This document shows positions 46,329 through 57,724 of a stretch of 64,000 nucleotides of DNA, in pieces. Within the stretch, counting starts at the first letter, position 1. Each line of letters opens with the position of its first letter. Under the pieces are notes generated by a model, which was not told where the DNA came from, did not search any database, and saw only the letters and a program-made list of their open reading frames with translations. The translations under genes and the position numbers were made by a program. The stretch covers positions 966,001 through 1,030,000 of the forward strand of contig CALZFC010000001.1 of the NCBI GenBank assembly GCA_945643635.1, given 5' to 3'. This DNA comes from Allodiplogaster sudhausi. Taxonomy: Eukaryota; Nematoda; Chromadorea; Rhabditida; Diplogasteridae.

Positions 46329-48084
46329 GTTGAAGCTGTCTTCCTTGTGTGATGCTTCTTTCCTCTTTGTAGATTTGCTGCTTTTCTTTCTAACATCAAA
46401 TTTATTATTTATTTTATTCTGCCCTCCAATTTGATGCTTTCTTAGTGTCGCTCTCCGTTAAGTCGACACATTCAGGAACGTGAATTCCACTTTGCGTGTG
46501 TGTTTTTCTTTAAATTCTATTTAATTTGTTCTTCTCCAGTTCGCAAAAATGTATTCTGAGCGTTCATTCATCATGTCCTTTTCTTGTCGTTCTTCCTTGG
46601 TGAAATCGGTATTTATTGCGCTGTTAAGAAAGGCAGGCTCCGAATCTGGGTAGCCACACCTTGCTTTTGATAGGCCTTAATCAGGCACTAACTACCTCAT
46701 AGAGTTTTTTTTATCTCAAAAATTTGGTTTCCAGATTACTCAAAACCTTGCTTAGGCCCATAAAATACCCACTTTAAGGGGGCCCTCGAACCACCCTTTT
46801 TCTCCTGATCGCTCCTGTTACAAACAGCACTCGTTCTCTTGAAGCTTTATTAGGGTTTAAATAGATCTCACTTAAATATGTCACACCAGGGATCGTCTTT
46901 CCGAAGAATTGGCATGGAGTACCGGGGATCCATCCGAGAATTCCGAGAAAATGTAAACATATTAAAGCGCACTGGAATTCACCCGATTTTCCGCATACTT
47001 CTAATTGTAAGGCAAAACAGGCTGAATCCTCTCCGATTTTTAGTAGTGGACCCGTCCGAAAATCTTTGAAGCGAAATGATATTTAAACACTGACAATGTA
47101 CTCTCTATTTTATTTATTTTTTCTTCCATTCATAATCAGAATCGTCGTATATGAGTGCACCACCAGCAACAACCTCTCGAGTGGAGTGAGGTGCTGTGAC
47201 TACGCGAAGGGCGTCGTGGGCGAGATGGACAAGGTGGTTTATTAATTTATTTATTAATTTATTTCTTTATTTATCATTTGTTATTTGTATATTTAACTAT
47301 TTATCTACTTATCTATTTATTTTTTAGATTATTTATTTATTTAATTATTTATACGAATAAATACATATATTAATTTTCTTCCTGCTCTAAAAAAATCGTT
47401 GGCCCTTTACTCTTAATTCCACAATGTCTTTATTTAAAAAAAAGAAGTACTTTACTTCAAATTAGAATATATTACTGTTTGTTAGTAATATTAAAAAAGA
47501 GGATTTTATTGCTATGTAGTAGAAAAAGATAGAACATTTTGTGGTTTTTTGTAGAGTAAAAAAATAACTTTTAAATATTCCTCTCCAGTCTTGCTTCGAC
47601 TACTCGCCGGCTCAGCTGGACATGACGGGTCTGCTGCTCCCAGTCAGTCTGAAGGTTATTATTAGATGTTGTTTATTTATATTTTTATTTCCATTTCGGC
47701 CCACTTGCTTTTCATGTGGCAGATGTGTGGCCGGTCCCATACCATTTTTTCACATTCGTCTGACACTTTAATTAGTAATTAAAAATATTATTTAAAAAAA
47801 TATATTATGATCATAATATTAGTTTAAGCATAGTTAACTGTAGAAGAAAAAAAAGGTGGTTACTATTATCTTTAATTCTTCATTAGTTATTAAGCATATT
47901 TAATTATATATAAAAAAATATTGCTAATAATTTTTTTTCAGAATGGCCCACCACCTCTCGGAGGAGGTTTCGGAGGCGCAGGAGGATCGCCGCTTGTCGG
48001 CTACAAGACGCGCCTGTGCCTAGCGTGGGGAGACCGCGGGTTCGTCTCTCTTTTCTCTCTCTCTCACACTCTCTCTCTCTCGCG

Positions 48085-48117
<33 letters not shown>

Positions 48118-48539
48118 CTCTCTCTCTGACTCGTTCTCTCTCTCTTTGTCTTCAGCTCTTTGTCTTTCTCTCTCTCTCTCTCTCCGTTTTCCCCTATTTT
48201 TTGGTAGCACGAAAATCAAATTCCCAATTCATTTACTTCTTTTAGTGAGTGCCGCATGTGTGAAACTGCCGCTTCGCTCACGGCAACGAGGAACTTTGCC
48301 TGCCGGAGAAGGTTATTGAACAGCCCCCCCCCCTAACTTCAATTTTGGCCCATGCCAAAAAAGACTACCTATTAGTAGGCACTATTTAAATTCTTTGGCA
48401 ATATGCCACAAAGCTCGACCATCATTTCAGTCTCCTCGCCAACCCCAAGTACAAGACGCGCCTCTGCCGCAACTTTGGCCCCGGCGGACCCTCGAACTGC
48501 TCGTACGGGGAGAGGTGAGCATGAAGATTGTAGAAATTA

Positions 48540-48540
<1 letters not shown>

Positions 48541-48577
<37 letters not shown>
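48541..48577. repeat. (TA)n microsatellite
   Basis: A TA run inside the duplicate CCCH copy. It is absent from the corresponding intron of the original copy and is therefore a later expansion. Confidence 0.85.
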
Positions 48578-48581
<4 letters not shown>

Positions 48582-49046
48582 TTAGTTGAGTTCTCCCTAT
48601 TAGGTTGTATTTAAAATAAGTTATTGATAAGCTAATGTGAAATGTATTGGGACATACAAAAAAAATTTTAACAACACTTTATACTATTCCAGATGCGAAT
48701 TCATCCACCCGGAAGACCCCGAGTTCGCGACGTACAGGCACTACCGCTTCGCATACCCACAGCATCCGTGGAGTCCGGAGAACTCAGGAAGCGACTACTC
48801 TCGCAATGGGTACGCAGTGGCTTTTTTTAATCCACTAAAATGGAATAAAAACCTACTCTGCCTTCTAAATTTTTGATTGATTATTTAAACATATATATCC
48901 AAATGTTTAAATTAAAATTTAAAGGATGTTTTTTTTGATATATATCTGGTAGCGCTTAATTCGTTTTTTTTTTCCAATTTAGAAGCTGGCACGAACGCGC
49001 CGACCACAACTCTCAGCCGCGACGCTTCGCTCCGAGGGACGGCCGG

Positions 49047-49118
49047 CTTTGTCTTTCTCTCTCTCTCTCTCTCTCCGTTTTCCCCTATTTTTGGTAGCAC
49101 GAAAATCAAAGAGGACAT
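49047..49118 (+). other. Intron-derived insertion inside an exon of the CCCH duplicate
   Basis: The block TTTGTCTTTCTC through (CT)n, cgttttcccctatttttggtagcacgaaaatcaaa matches the intron of the same copy at about 48161-48226. It sits between GACGGCCG and GGACATGCAG, which are adjacent in the original gene at about 38710. Confidence 0.8.
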
Positions 49119-50471
49119 GCAGTTCACTTCACCACGCACGCCCGCCGCCGTGCCAACGCATGCCTTCCACGTGAGTGTTTATTTTGGCGGGAAATTTGAA
49201 TTTGATAAAGGGAATTGAAAATGAAAGGGGTTTATTTTGGCGGAAAATTTTGAATTTAATTAAGGGAGTTGAGAATGGATGGGGTTTTTTAATTACCACT
49301 GCTCGTCTGCATGAACAGCAACATTCTAGCAGGATTCCAACATGTGACCCTATGAAATTATCATACTGGTCTATCATGAGTGCATATAAATGTTTAAAGG
49401 ATAAATTATTGTGGGTGAGGCAATTTTTTTATAGAAAGAACTTTAGAACAAAAGTCGGATTATTCAAATGAATAATGCTATTTTGAGCTAATTTATTGAA
49501 TTTGATAAATCGAAAATCGTTCATATTCAGATGGACCACAAGCCGAAGCTGCCCGGTTGTGCTGCTTCTGCAGTTCCTCCTCCTGTGCGCAAGACGCTCC
49601 TTCCTCCCAGCAAGTCCGTCGCCCAGCTCGATATGGCCGCCAGAGAGGACGAGAAGGGCAGCAACGACTCGGACAAGGAGAACAAGGAGTTTGTCGTTCC
49701 CAGGGTGCAAGGATTAAGCTCCGCCCACCCGTCCGCCGATTACGCCCCGCCCACCCGTCCATCCCACTCACCCATAACCGTACCTGGGCTCCTTTCTCGG
49801 TTATTGTTTCAGTACAGTACCCACTCGTCCATTTACGATTCTCTATCGACGCAATGGGTCTTCTCTTTTATAGTATTTGAGTACAGTTGCTCCTCCCACC
49901 CGTCCTCCTTACCATATCCAAACAGGGCTCCATTCCTATATAATCTCTGATTACAGTATCGTTGCTCCGCCCTCCCGTCCATCCCCTACCGTATCCAAAC
50001 AAGGGATCATTCTTATTGAAAGCTTGAGTACAGTAGCTCCGCCCCACCCGTTCATCCACTATGTCATAACCAAACAAGGGCTTTCTTTATAAAGTATAAT
50101 TACAGTACTACCTTGAAGTCTTGCGTTTCAAATGAGTAGTACTGTAATCATCGCATGCTTGCAGGTACGGTGGCAGCCTTCAGTGCCTTCACTCTGCTAG
50201 CCGTCGTGGGGAGGAGGGTCGTCTTCGTCGCCTTGGGTGGGTTTTTTTTTTATACCTTTGTATGGTTTTATGAATTATCCATAAAACTTAAATATATGTA
50301 AAAAAAATTCTATTTAAAAGTACTTCAATTTCTTTGACAATAAATTTATTAACGAATAAATTAGTAAAATTAATTATTTAAAAAAAATCAAATAATGTTA
50401 CAGTCTGATGGCTGGCTCACTCCGGATCGGCAGCTCTATCTGGTCGACGATCCTCACGGTTCTGCCGCAGC

Positions 50472-51575
50472 ATTAATCTTGCCGTTTGTCCAAGACATGA
50501 CAAGGACAATCGGGCATGACCGTTCCAAAATAAAACGAACACATGTCCAGGACACATCCACTTCTGCCTATCTTAATACACAGGGGTCTAGGACATGTCT
50601 AAGACATGTCCTGGACGTGTCATGGACAAAAAAGAAAACAATCTCAATGGTCATGGACAATTTTGTGGGCTTGTCCCTTACGTGGTCATGACCATTGCGA
50701 GAGAGTGCATAAACGCGGAGAGCACAGAGTGACACACTCGCGGTTACTACCGATGTCCCGGACAGATTATGGCATGCGACCCAGTTTACGACATACGCTG
50801 TCAAAAGAAAGGTATCATGTTATGTCTCCGAAGCCTCTATAGAGTATTGCGTAAGCGTTTGGTTAGGAATCTCGGGGTCGCGGGTTCGACACCCGGTCGA
50901 GACATTTGTTTTTTTTTTTTTTTTTCTCACCGTTTACACATAAACAAAATAAAAAACTCAAAAAAAACAAGAAACTCATACAAACTCGCAACTTCGCGGC
51001 TTAGCAGCATCCTCTGCTCGGCGCCGTCGTATTGAAGCAGTGCTCGCAAATGTTGCATGGACTGCCCCCCGTACCTCTGCTATGTTTCTCTCTTCCACCG
51101 TTTTTGTTATGCTCATGTTATGAAGCCACATCTATATAAATGTTGTTACATCTAAGAATTTCTCGAGATGTGGCTGTGCATGAGAACATACAGGGAAACT
51201 GGCTTGCAGTAAGGACTTAGGACAAGCAGACGACAAGTTGCAGCCTGTTTCTCCTGTCGGATGGGGTGACCCTCATCCAATTGCTTGGTGCATAATTACA
51301 TAACCTGTCTGGTGCACTTCGACTTAAAAAGTTGAATTTTTTTCAAAAGTGGACTTAGGGTGAACCGTTTTAGCTTCTCTTTTTTTAAATTTGATTATTC
51401 TTGTGAAATAAATATAGAATAACGGTAAAAAGAGCTGAAAATGTCAAAAAGTATTTTAACGCGCATATGCGCAGGTGTCCATGACATGTCCTTGACCTGT
51501 CCTTGACATGGTTATGACCAAGAACGGTCGTGACGGATTGTCCTTGACATGTCTTGGACAAACGGTAAGATTAAT
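50472..51575. mobile_element. 1.1-kb DNA transposon inserted in an exon
   Basis: Terminal inverted repeats of about 40 bp start ATTAATCTTGCCGTTTGTCC (left) and match the reverse complement at the right end with about two mismatches. Flanks are GCCGCAGC and GCCGCGGC, an 8-bp target duplication with one mismatch. Subterminal regions on both sides repeat a GACATGTCCTTGAC-like motif in both orientations. No transposase is seen. It contains a tRNA-like segment at 50822-50905. Confidence 0.8.
50822..50905 (+). other. tRNA-like module followed by poly-T inside the 1.1-kb transposon
   Basis: GTCTC and GAGAC can pair as outer stem. TTTGGTTAGG resembles a D-loop, and CGGGTTCGACACCCG forms a T-arm with a B-box-like GGTTCGA. 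A run of about 20 Ts follows, resembling a Pol III terminator. The anticodon arm is missing or cryptic. Confidence 0.5.
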
Positions 51576-52069
51576 GCCGCGGCTGATGATGAGCCAGGTA
51601 ACGCTCCGCTCATACTGTTACATTTCTCTGACTCCCGCACTCTCTCTTTCTCCTTCTCCCCATCTCACTTTCTTTCTTTTTCTCTCTCTCTCTCTCTCTC
51701 TCCGAACTCTTGATCATCATCCATATCAATCCACCGTCTTTCAGATGTCGTCTGCGTCTCGTATCTTCCGGTATCGGGATCGATGTTTTGTCTATAATGG
51801 AACTGGTCGCGGGAGTTATTGTGGTGATTGTCGTCGTGATCGTCGTCGTCTTCGTCGTCGTCAGCTTCTGCAAGGGAGAATGCACAGGCCCTGCCGCTGC
51901 CCCTGCCCCTGCCCCTGCGCAAGCTCCGGGGGTTATTCGTCAAATTAAACTTAAAGTTGTTCTAGGTTTCAATTTTGTTAAGTCTTTAAACCCGCTGTTC
52001 GAAGAACAAAGTCTCTTTAAGATTCCAATGCAGCAGATGGGTAACGGTTCCGCGGTTCCCGGTGGCTGA

Positions 52070-53335
52070 AGGAAGAGGACGAAACCCCAACTCAGTACCC
52101 GCCCTCTGTGCCTCTCCCTCTCTCTATTATATGTTTCGGATAGTTAGCTCAAGTGAAATGACATGTTCCGCAAACGGGTTCCCACTGGCACTACACGGCT
52201 TTCCCCCCTGATTCTCTCTCTCTCTTTTTCTTTTCGCTGTCTCTCTCTCTCTCTCTTTGCTCTCTCTCTCTCTTTGCTCTCTCACTCTCTTTGATCTCTC
52301 ACCCTCACTCTCTCTCTTTCTCCATCTCTGTGCCTGCCCTCTCCGAGCCCTGGTTCTCGTGAATATGCTCTTATTTATTATTGTCATCGTGTTCAAAGTG
52401 GTAGCTTTAGCCCCCGCCTATTCCCTCATGACGTATGCACAGTTGTCCACCACACTTTCCAGCCAGGACTGAGTACCTTTTAAGTTTCATGTACTGTAGA
52501 CGAGACGTTCAGGACACGTCTTTCTTATTTGTGCTATATAAATTTCAACTTTCGTTAGGATCTGGACACATTCTAGGATGTACTTTATAGCACTACAATT
52601 AGTTCTAGGCATCTCTCAATGTTCTATACAGCAATACGTTCGGTGTCCTCTCCAGCCAACGTTCAGTGAAATGATGTTGAGTTGTTTGTCTCATAAAAGA
52701 GTTACACTGTCTACCTGTTGAATGTGTTACAACTGCAAAATACAATTTGTTTTTTTTACTCGGAAATGGAGAAAATTGGGATACCAGAGTTAACATCAAT
52801 TTTTTTTTCTAGGATTTCTGAACAATTGAAAGGAATGGCGATTCGGTAAAGGTATTTGACAGGTAAATGACAAGCGACAGGGTGGGGTTTAGCCTGCAGA
52901 AACGTAAAGATGAGCCGTATTAAAGTAGCGAAGTAATTGTTAGTCAGTAGCGAAGTAATTTATAAATATGCTGATGAGAAAGATAAATCGATAACTTTGG
53001 GTAACAAATTGGATAGGGAGGCGTATATTTTATTATGTCAAGGAATAAATAGACATTTTTTTCTCGGGAGCTCCAGGAATCATTTTCCTTTTTGAACGGT
53101 TAAGAAGGATAGGCACCTATGTGCACTCCCCACGCAGGGGTCGCACCCCATATAAAAATCTGAAAGGTTTTAAACACACTAAAAATGAGGCACTACACCG
53201 CCGCAACAAGTCATGAGATTTCCGCCCAGTACCACCTCTTTGTGAAATAGAAAAAAATTACCGTTTTTAGGACCCGTGTCTTACAGTAGGAATATTCTCG
53301 TGTTATGAAATTCTGAATTTTAAAATAAATGCTGA
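52070..53335. other. Intergenic region with short CT tracts
   Basis: CT runs at about 52215-52325. The rest is unremarkable AT-rich sequence with no exon recognised. Confidence 0.55.
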
Positions 53336-54165
53336 TGCCCAAATTTCCAAGGCCCTCTAGGGCCGGGCCGGGCCCAACCTAGGGCCCGGCCCTGGGCCCG
53401 ATTGGGCCCGTTTGTACTGAAGTTGTACAACACTTGCAAGATTTCGGCGGGGCGATGTCGGCAGACTACGGCAAAAGGAAGGATGATTACATCACCCTGG
53501 TGCTCCACATCATTCGCGATTGGTCAGTGTTGACGTAGTCACTGTATAAAGAGTTATTTTTCAAGAATAGCTTTTTTCATTCTTGGCAGTACTGCATTAT
53601 TTTTAAAGAATTTTTTTAAAAATCTTTTTTGGCGTTACTACAGTATCCATGCTGCCATGAAGCGTTGTGAAGTTGCGAGAAAAGACAGCGCCCAGGTATG
53701 GGATGACATCAAAACGGCGGCAGGAAGCTTTGGGCTGTCGGAAGCGACGCTCTCTACTCTGTATGCTGCATCAGATTAAGGGTCGAATATCAGCAAGGCC
53801 CTTCGTGTCAACATTGGAAATAGTTAGATTTATTATCACCTTGATATTGTTATAGCCACTGTTTTTACAGAAGTTTCCTGCATCTGCCACATTGCAAATA
53901 ACGTTTGCAAGAGGATTTTTAATCCGTACAAGGATCGGAAGTATCTCCTATTTGCGAACGACCTTACTGCAGAGGACAAGCAAGGCATTTATTCGACGTG
54001 GCCGGCGCATCCTGGACGATCTGCCATTTAAAATGATGCTAATAGAAGGACTAATTAAAAATTTGAATCTGTCAATTTTAAAAATCGGGAAAGCCCGCAT
54101 GGGCCCGGGCCGCCCGGGCCCAAAATTCAAGGGCCCTAAAACTGCGGGCCGGGCCGGGACAGTTA
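53336..54165 (+). mobile_element. hAT-like transposon remnant with GC-rich inverted termini
   Basis: Both ends carry GGGCCGGGCC/GGGCCCGGGC-rich blocks in opposite orientation (about 53345-53408 and 54085-54162). Inside, fragments read MSADYGKRKDDYITLVLHII and IHAAMKRCEVARKDSAQVWD. The first resembles the W...Y.tLt.HfI block near a hAT transposase catalytic residue. Frames are short and broken. The assignment rests on these short similarities. Confidence 0.5.
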
Positions 54166-54398
54166 TGATGATTATTCATTTATTCGTTAACATCGATACG
54201 AGTAACTTATGTGTATTTATTCATGCATCAAAATAATGATGTGACGCAAGAGAGTGAATTGGGCATATTATTCTAAGACACTGGGAAAGGGGAAATTGGA
54301 AACACAGAGATTATAGCATGACCATAACGATAGCTGGACAGATTCCATAATGGATTTTGTTATTGGTTTTTGTTAATTTTTCAAAACTTTTGTTCATG

Positions 54399-54402
<4 letters not shown>

Positions 54403-54459
<57 letters not shown>
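54403..54459. repeat. (TA)n microsatellite upstream of paralog B
   Basis: A long TA run with one CA interruption, ending just before TTTGTGTTCAG, the acceptor-like sequence before the paralog B start codon. Confidence 0.92.
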
Positions 54460-54472
54460 ATTTGTGTTCAGA

Positions 54473-57400
54473 ATGATGCCCAACCCCGCTAGCTCCAGCA
54501 GCGACGACGGCGACTTTGAAGTCATCGCGAGGCCTGGCTCTGACTTGAGCGGGCCAATCGATGATAGCTTCGTTACGAACGTCAGACAAGAAGATCGCTT
54601 TAAACCAGACTATACTCTTTTTTTTAAATTAAAAACAATAATAGTAATAAGAAACATTAAACGACAAAAAAATTTTGAAACGTTTACTTTTGCAGCAGCC
54701 AATGATGGTCTTGAGCAACGAGCTAACCCTGGATGATGACAATGTCTCCACCCCGGAGAACTCGTCCACTGGCTCCGATGACTCCTCCACCTACACCGAG
54801 GACTCCTCCTCCACCGACTCCGTTGATTCTTCAACCGACTCCGAGGATGCATCCGATTCCTCTAATGCTGCAGCCGTTCGATGGATCATCCATCTGAGCG
54901 AGTTCTGCGCAGCAACGGCAGCTGCGCAGTGTGCACTCAATATTCGCAACAACGTTAGCAGCACAATTTCTTTAAGCATCTATCTTATTTTCTCTATTAG
55001 TACCCCTCTCTCTATTAGAACCACCCCCCCCCCTCAAATAGTACCCCCCCTCTTTGAAAATGCTATTGAAACATACGTAATCATGAATGGATCCTCGAGG
55101 CATGCGATGTGCACTTTCAAATGAACTGATGATGGCAATTTCTCATTCAACATTTGTGGTAAAACAGACATTCCTGTGATGATTCCATTGAATGCGAGCA
55201 ATGATTCTCCTTTTTTTTTAAATGATGTAATCAAACTTTTAGTCAAACACATGAAAAAATAGTACCCCCCTCTAATAGAACCTCCCCCCCCTTCCTCTAA
55301 TAGTGCCCCTCCCCTCGCAAGGGTATTGAAAAATAAGACCCTCGGGGGTATTCAAGAGAAAATACGGTATATGGAGTAGACCATCCGAGTCATGGTCACG
55401 ATTCTAGTCTAATATATCCTTTTTCTGTGTACTCTCCTTCACGGCCGATTCTTCCCACCTTTTTGGGGGAAACTCGACACGCAAGATATCTAATTAGTTT
55501 CGTGCATTCCTAGTATCGCCTCATGACCGCGACGCGAGACAGGACCGCGACGCGTCATTTCTGGCGAGACGTGCTCGTCTGCTGGCTACTTTTTTGCGTG
55601 GTCTACTACTCGATTCTGCTGCTCGTATTTTATCCTCGGACGACTGGTTCGATTTATATATAGATATGTAAATATTTTCTTGTTTAATTATTAGTTAGCT
55701 AATTAAATTCCATCTTTATATAGCATTATTTATTATACGATACACACATTATTTATTTATTTACAACAATTTTTGTTTTTGTTTACCATGTTAATAATTA
55801 GCGACATATATTTAAAGGAGGTATCGGGGAATGATTAACCTATGTTTTGTTCTATGTGGATAAGTTCATATTGGCGTAAAACATCTATCCAGAAAGTTTG
55901 AGCGTTTTTCTTTCATTACATTCTGAACAATAGTAACGTTAAAACTGGCGGGTAGAGAATTAGTTACGGTAGGTCATGGCCGCCCTCCTATTTCACACGC
56001 TCTCTCGACCGAGCGACAGGCAACTTTATGAGCACGCGCATTCAAACTGGCTCTCTAGCGCTACTATATTATTATTCGCCGGATACTTCCTTTAATGGTA
56101 CACAAAAAAATAATAAATTCAGACTCATTGTCAGGTAAAGTCGCCACCCAGTCACCACCACAATCAGCAGTCAGACATGTTGAGTACGTCACCCTATCGG
56201 AGGAGGAGACGGAAGCGCGGAAGCGTCGCATCTATGCATTTCGCATTTATCACCAGGCAAAACGAATCGCGGAAAGCGCCGACGACGAGGACGCGATGGA
56301 GCTCACATTTCCGGTACGTGCATTTCGGAAGAATTTTTTTTTTTGCGAAAAATAATAATTTACCATAAAAAAAATAAGCATGCATGCCAAGTAATCGAGA
56401 ATGTTTCTTGATCAATAATTATGCTTTATTAACTAACTTTCGCACGGCCGCTATGTATGTAATGCAAAGAGGATTCTGGTCTTATCAACTCCTTTGGTTT
56501 GTACGTTATAACGTGTCCATATCTAAATCGATCCAGCTCTCATTGTAGTCGTGTGTAATCTCTTTGTTATTGATATCGATGTCGACGAATAAATGAATAG
56601 CCATAATAGATTAATAATGCTCGCGCTCTCCAGAAAACCCTCGTGCTCCTCCAGATAACCCTCGCGCTCCTCCACATAACCCTCGCGCTCCTCCACATAA
56701 CCCTCGCGCTCCTCCAGATAACCCTCGCGCTCCTCCAGATAACACTCGCGCTCCTCCAGATAATCCTCGCGCTCCTCCAGATAACCCTCGCGCTCCTCCA
56801 GATAACCCTCGTGCTCCTCAAGATAACCATCGCGCTCCTCCAGATAACCCTCGCGCTCTTCCACATAACCCTCGCGCTCGTCCAGATAACCCTCGCGCTC
56901 CTCCACATAACCCTCGCGCTCCTCCAGATAACCGTCGCGCTCCACCAGACAACCCTCGCGCCCCTCCAGATAACCCTCGCGCTCCTCAAGATAACCATCG
57001 CGCTCCTCCGGATAACCCTCGCGCTCTTCCACATAACCCTCGCGCTCCTCCAGATAACCCTCGCGCTCCTCCAGATAACCCTCGGGCTGTCGACGGCGCG
57101 CGACGCTGCCGCGTGCGGCCGAGACCTTGTCGGCGCGCACATTCGCGTCAGCGGCAACGGCGTCTCCGGCACGGTCACCTTCAGTGAGCTCGACGAGGTG
57201 CGGGCGTCCGGCAGCAGTAGCGGCGGTTTCCGCAACTTCACCCGCGACATCACCGTTAAGCTGCAAGGATGGCAAACGTACACGCGAGAGCTCATAATTT
57301 TTTATTATTACCTATTAATCTTTTACAATTAATTTTTTTACGTCTTCTCTCTTATTTATCCATTTTAAAAATTTGTTGAAAAAATTTTTTTACTTAGAAA

Positions 57401-57724
57401 GTCTTTACTAGTTTCGTTTAAAACATTACTTTTTCCATTCAAAATCACTGTGCAATATAAAACCTCCTTAAATACATATGTATGTACATCTATTTTGAGG
57501 ATGACGTCATGTCTGATTCTTCTTTCGTCCATGCCTTCAGTTATCGGCCGTGTCTGCTGCCTCATCGTCGGCACGCACTTTCTCTGCAGGCGGAGGCCTT
57601 TGTCATCCTGGCGAAGAATGATACTCAGAATAATGACTGCCGCTTCCGTGATGAACTCATGGTCCACTTGCACATCGAGAAAGCGCCATTCTCGAAGGTA
57701 TGCTCCAAGCAATATATTGATTGA
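54473..57724 (+). CDS. Unrecognised single-pass membrane protein, family X paralog B (intact, 358 residues)
   Basis: Six exons join in phase with no internal stop: 54473-54580, 54696-54953, 55514-55646, 56123-56313, 57075-57277 and 57541-57724 (1077 bases). Order: a short acidic N-terminus (SSSSDDGDFEVIARPG), a Ser/Asp/Thr-rich repeat region (about residues 55-95), a basic stretch TATRDRTATRHFWRD, one membrane segment (about 142-162, VLVCWLLFCVVYYSILLLVF), then a domain with ADDEDAMELTFP, a GRDL...RVSGNGVSG and TRDITVKLQGW core, and a C-terminal YRPCLLPHRRHALSLQAEAF block. Paralog A on the opposite strand 30 kb away shares all these blocks, but B lacks A's acidic third exon and first membrane segment. 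An upstream AG at 54471 suggests a 5' non-coding exon or trans-splice site. Function is unknown. Confidence 0.75.
54954..55513. other. Paralog B intron 2, lacking the exon present in paralog A
   Basis: This intron sits where paralog A has its acidic exon (DSDSDAESEKTA). Nothing comparable is seen. It contains several C-rich CCCCCTC blocks after 55020. Confidence 0.5.
56620..57080. repeat. 22-copy, 21-bp minisatellite containing the exon-5 splice acceptor
   Basis: Each unit reads CTCGCG, CTCCTCCAG, ATAACC with few changes; the first unit is 20 bp. The last unit's CCAG|ATAACC is the real acceptor of the paralog B exon starting at 57075. In single-copy paralog A the exon also begins after CAG with ATAACCCTCGCG. 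The unit therefore includes both acceptor and exon start. Because 21 is divisible by three, the array stays open in several frames and yields spurious heptapeptide-repeat proteins on both strands. Confidence 0.92.

Larger units (their letters stand above)
47761..50433 (+). pseudogene. Inverted duplicate of the 3' half of the CCCH zinc-finger gene
   Basis: Reverse-orientation copy of 37397-39948, including introns and flanking AT sequence. It lacks all upstream exons and the promoter. Finger 1 (48245-48310) has lost one base (GTGAGAAC to GTGAAAC), breaking the CX5C spacing. Finger 2 (48429-48515 and 48691-48808) is intact in sequence. The exon around 48983-49170 carries a roughly 70-base insertion copied from an intron of the same copy. 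The 3' part of the KENKEFVVPRV exon, with its splice donor, is deleted near 49706. Intron lengths and the tandem repeat differ slightly from the original. Confidence 0.85.
47157..52069 (+). pseudogene. Cys-rich single-pass membrane protein gene carrying two large insertions
   Basis: Plus-strand exon candidates: 47157-47236 (IVVYECTTSNNLSSGVRCCD, with a CC pair), 47589-47657 (SCFDYSPAQLDMTGLLLPVS), a split exon around 50434-50471 and 51576-51598 (DDPHGSAA / ADDEP), and 51735-51940 with a strong membrane segment (MELVAGVIVVIVVVIVVVFV) followed by SFCKGECTGP and a Pro/Ala-rich tail. A plausible end is IPMQQMGNGSAVPGG at 52069. An extracellular Cys block, one TM and a Pro-rich tail recall Shisa-type layouts, but I do not assign it. 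The inverted CCCH duplicate and a 1.1-kb transposon sit inside it. Phases of the last joints are not resolved, and the model is tentative. Confidence 0.45.

Noticed and set aside
56620..57080. CRISPR array
   Set aside because: The 21-bp units are directly tandem with no spacers, in a eukaryotic intron.
56523..57332. Open frames of about 230-250 residues on both strands with heptapeptide repeats (EEREGYL and LLQITLA)
   Set aside because: Direct consequence of the 21-bp minisatellite, a multiple of three. The last unit is explained by the paralog B acceptor.
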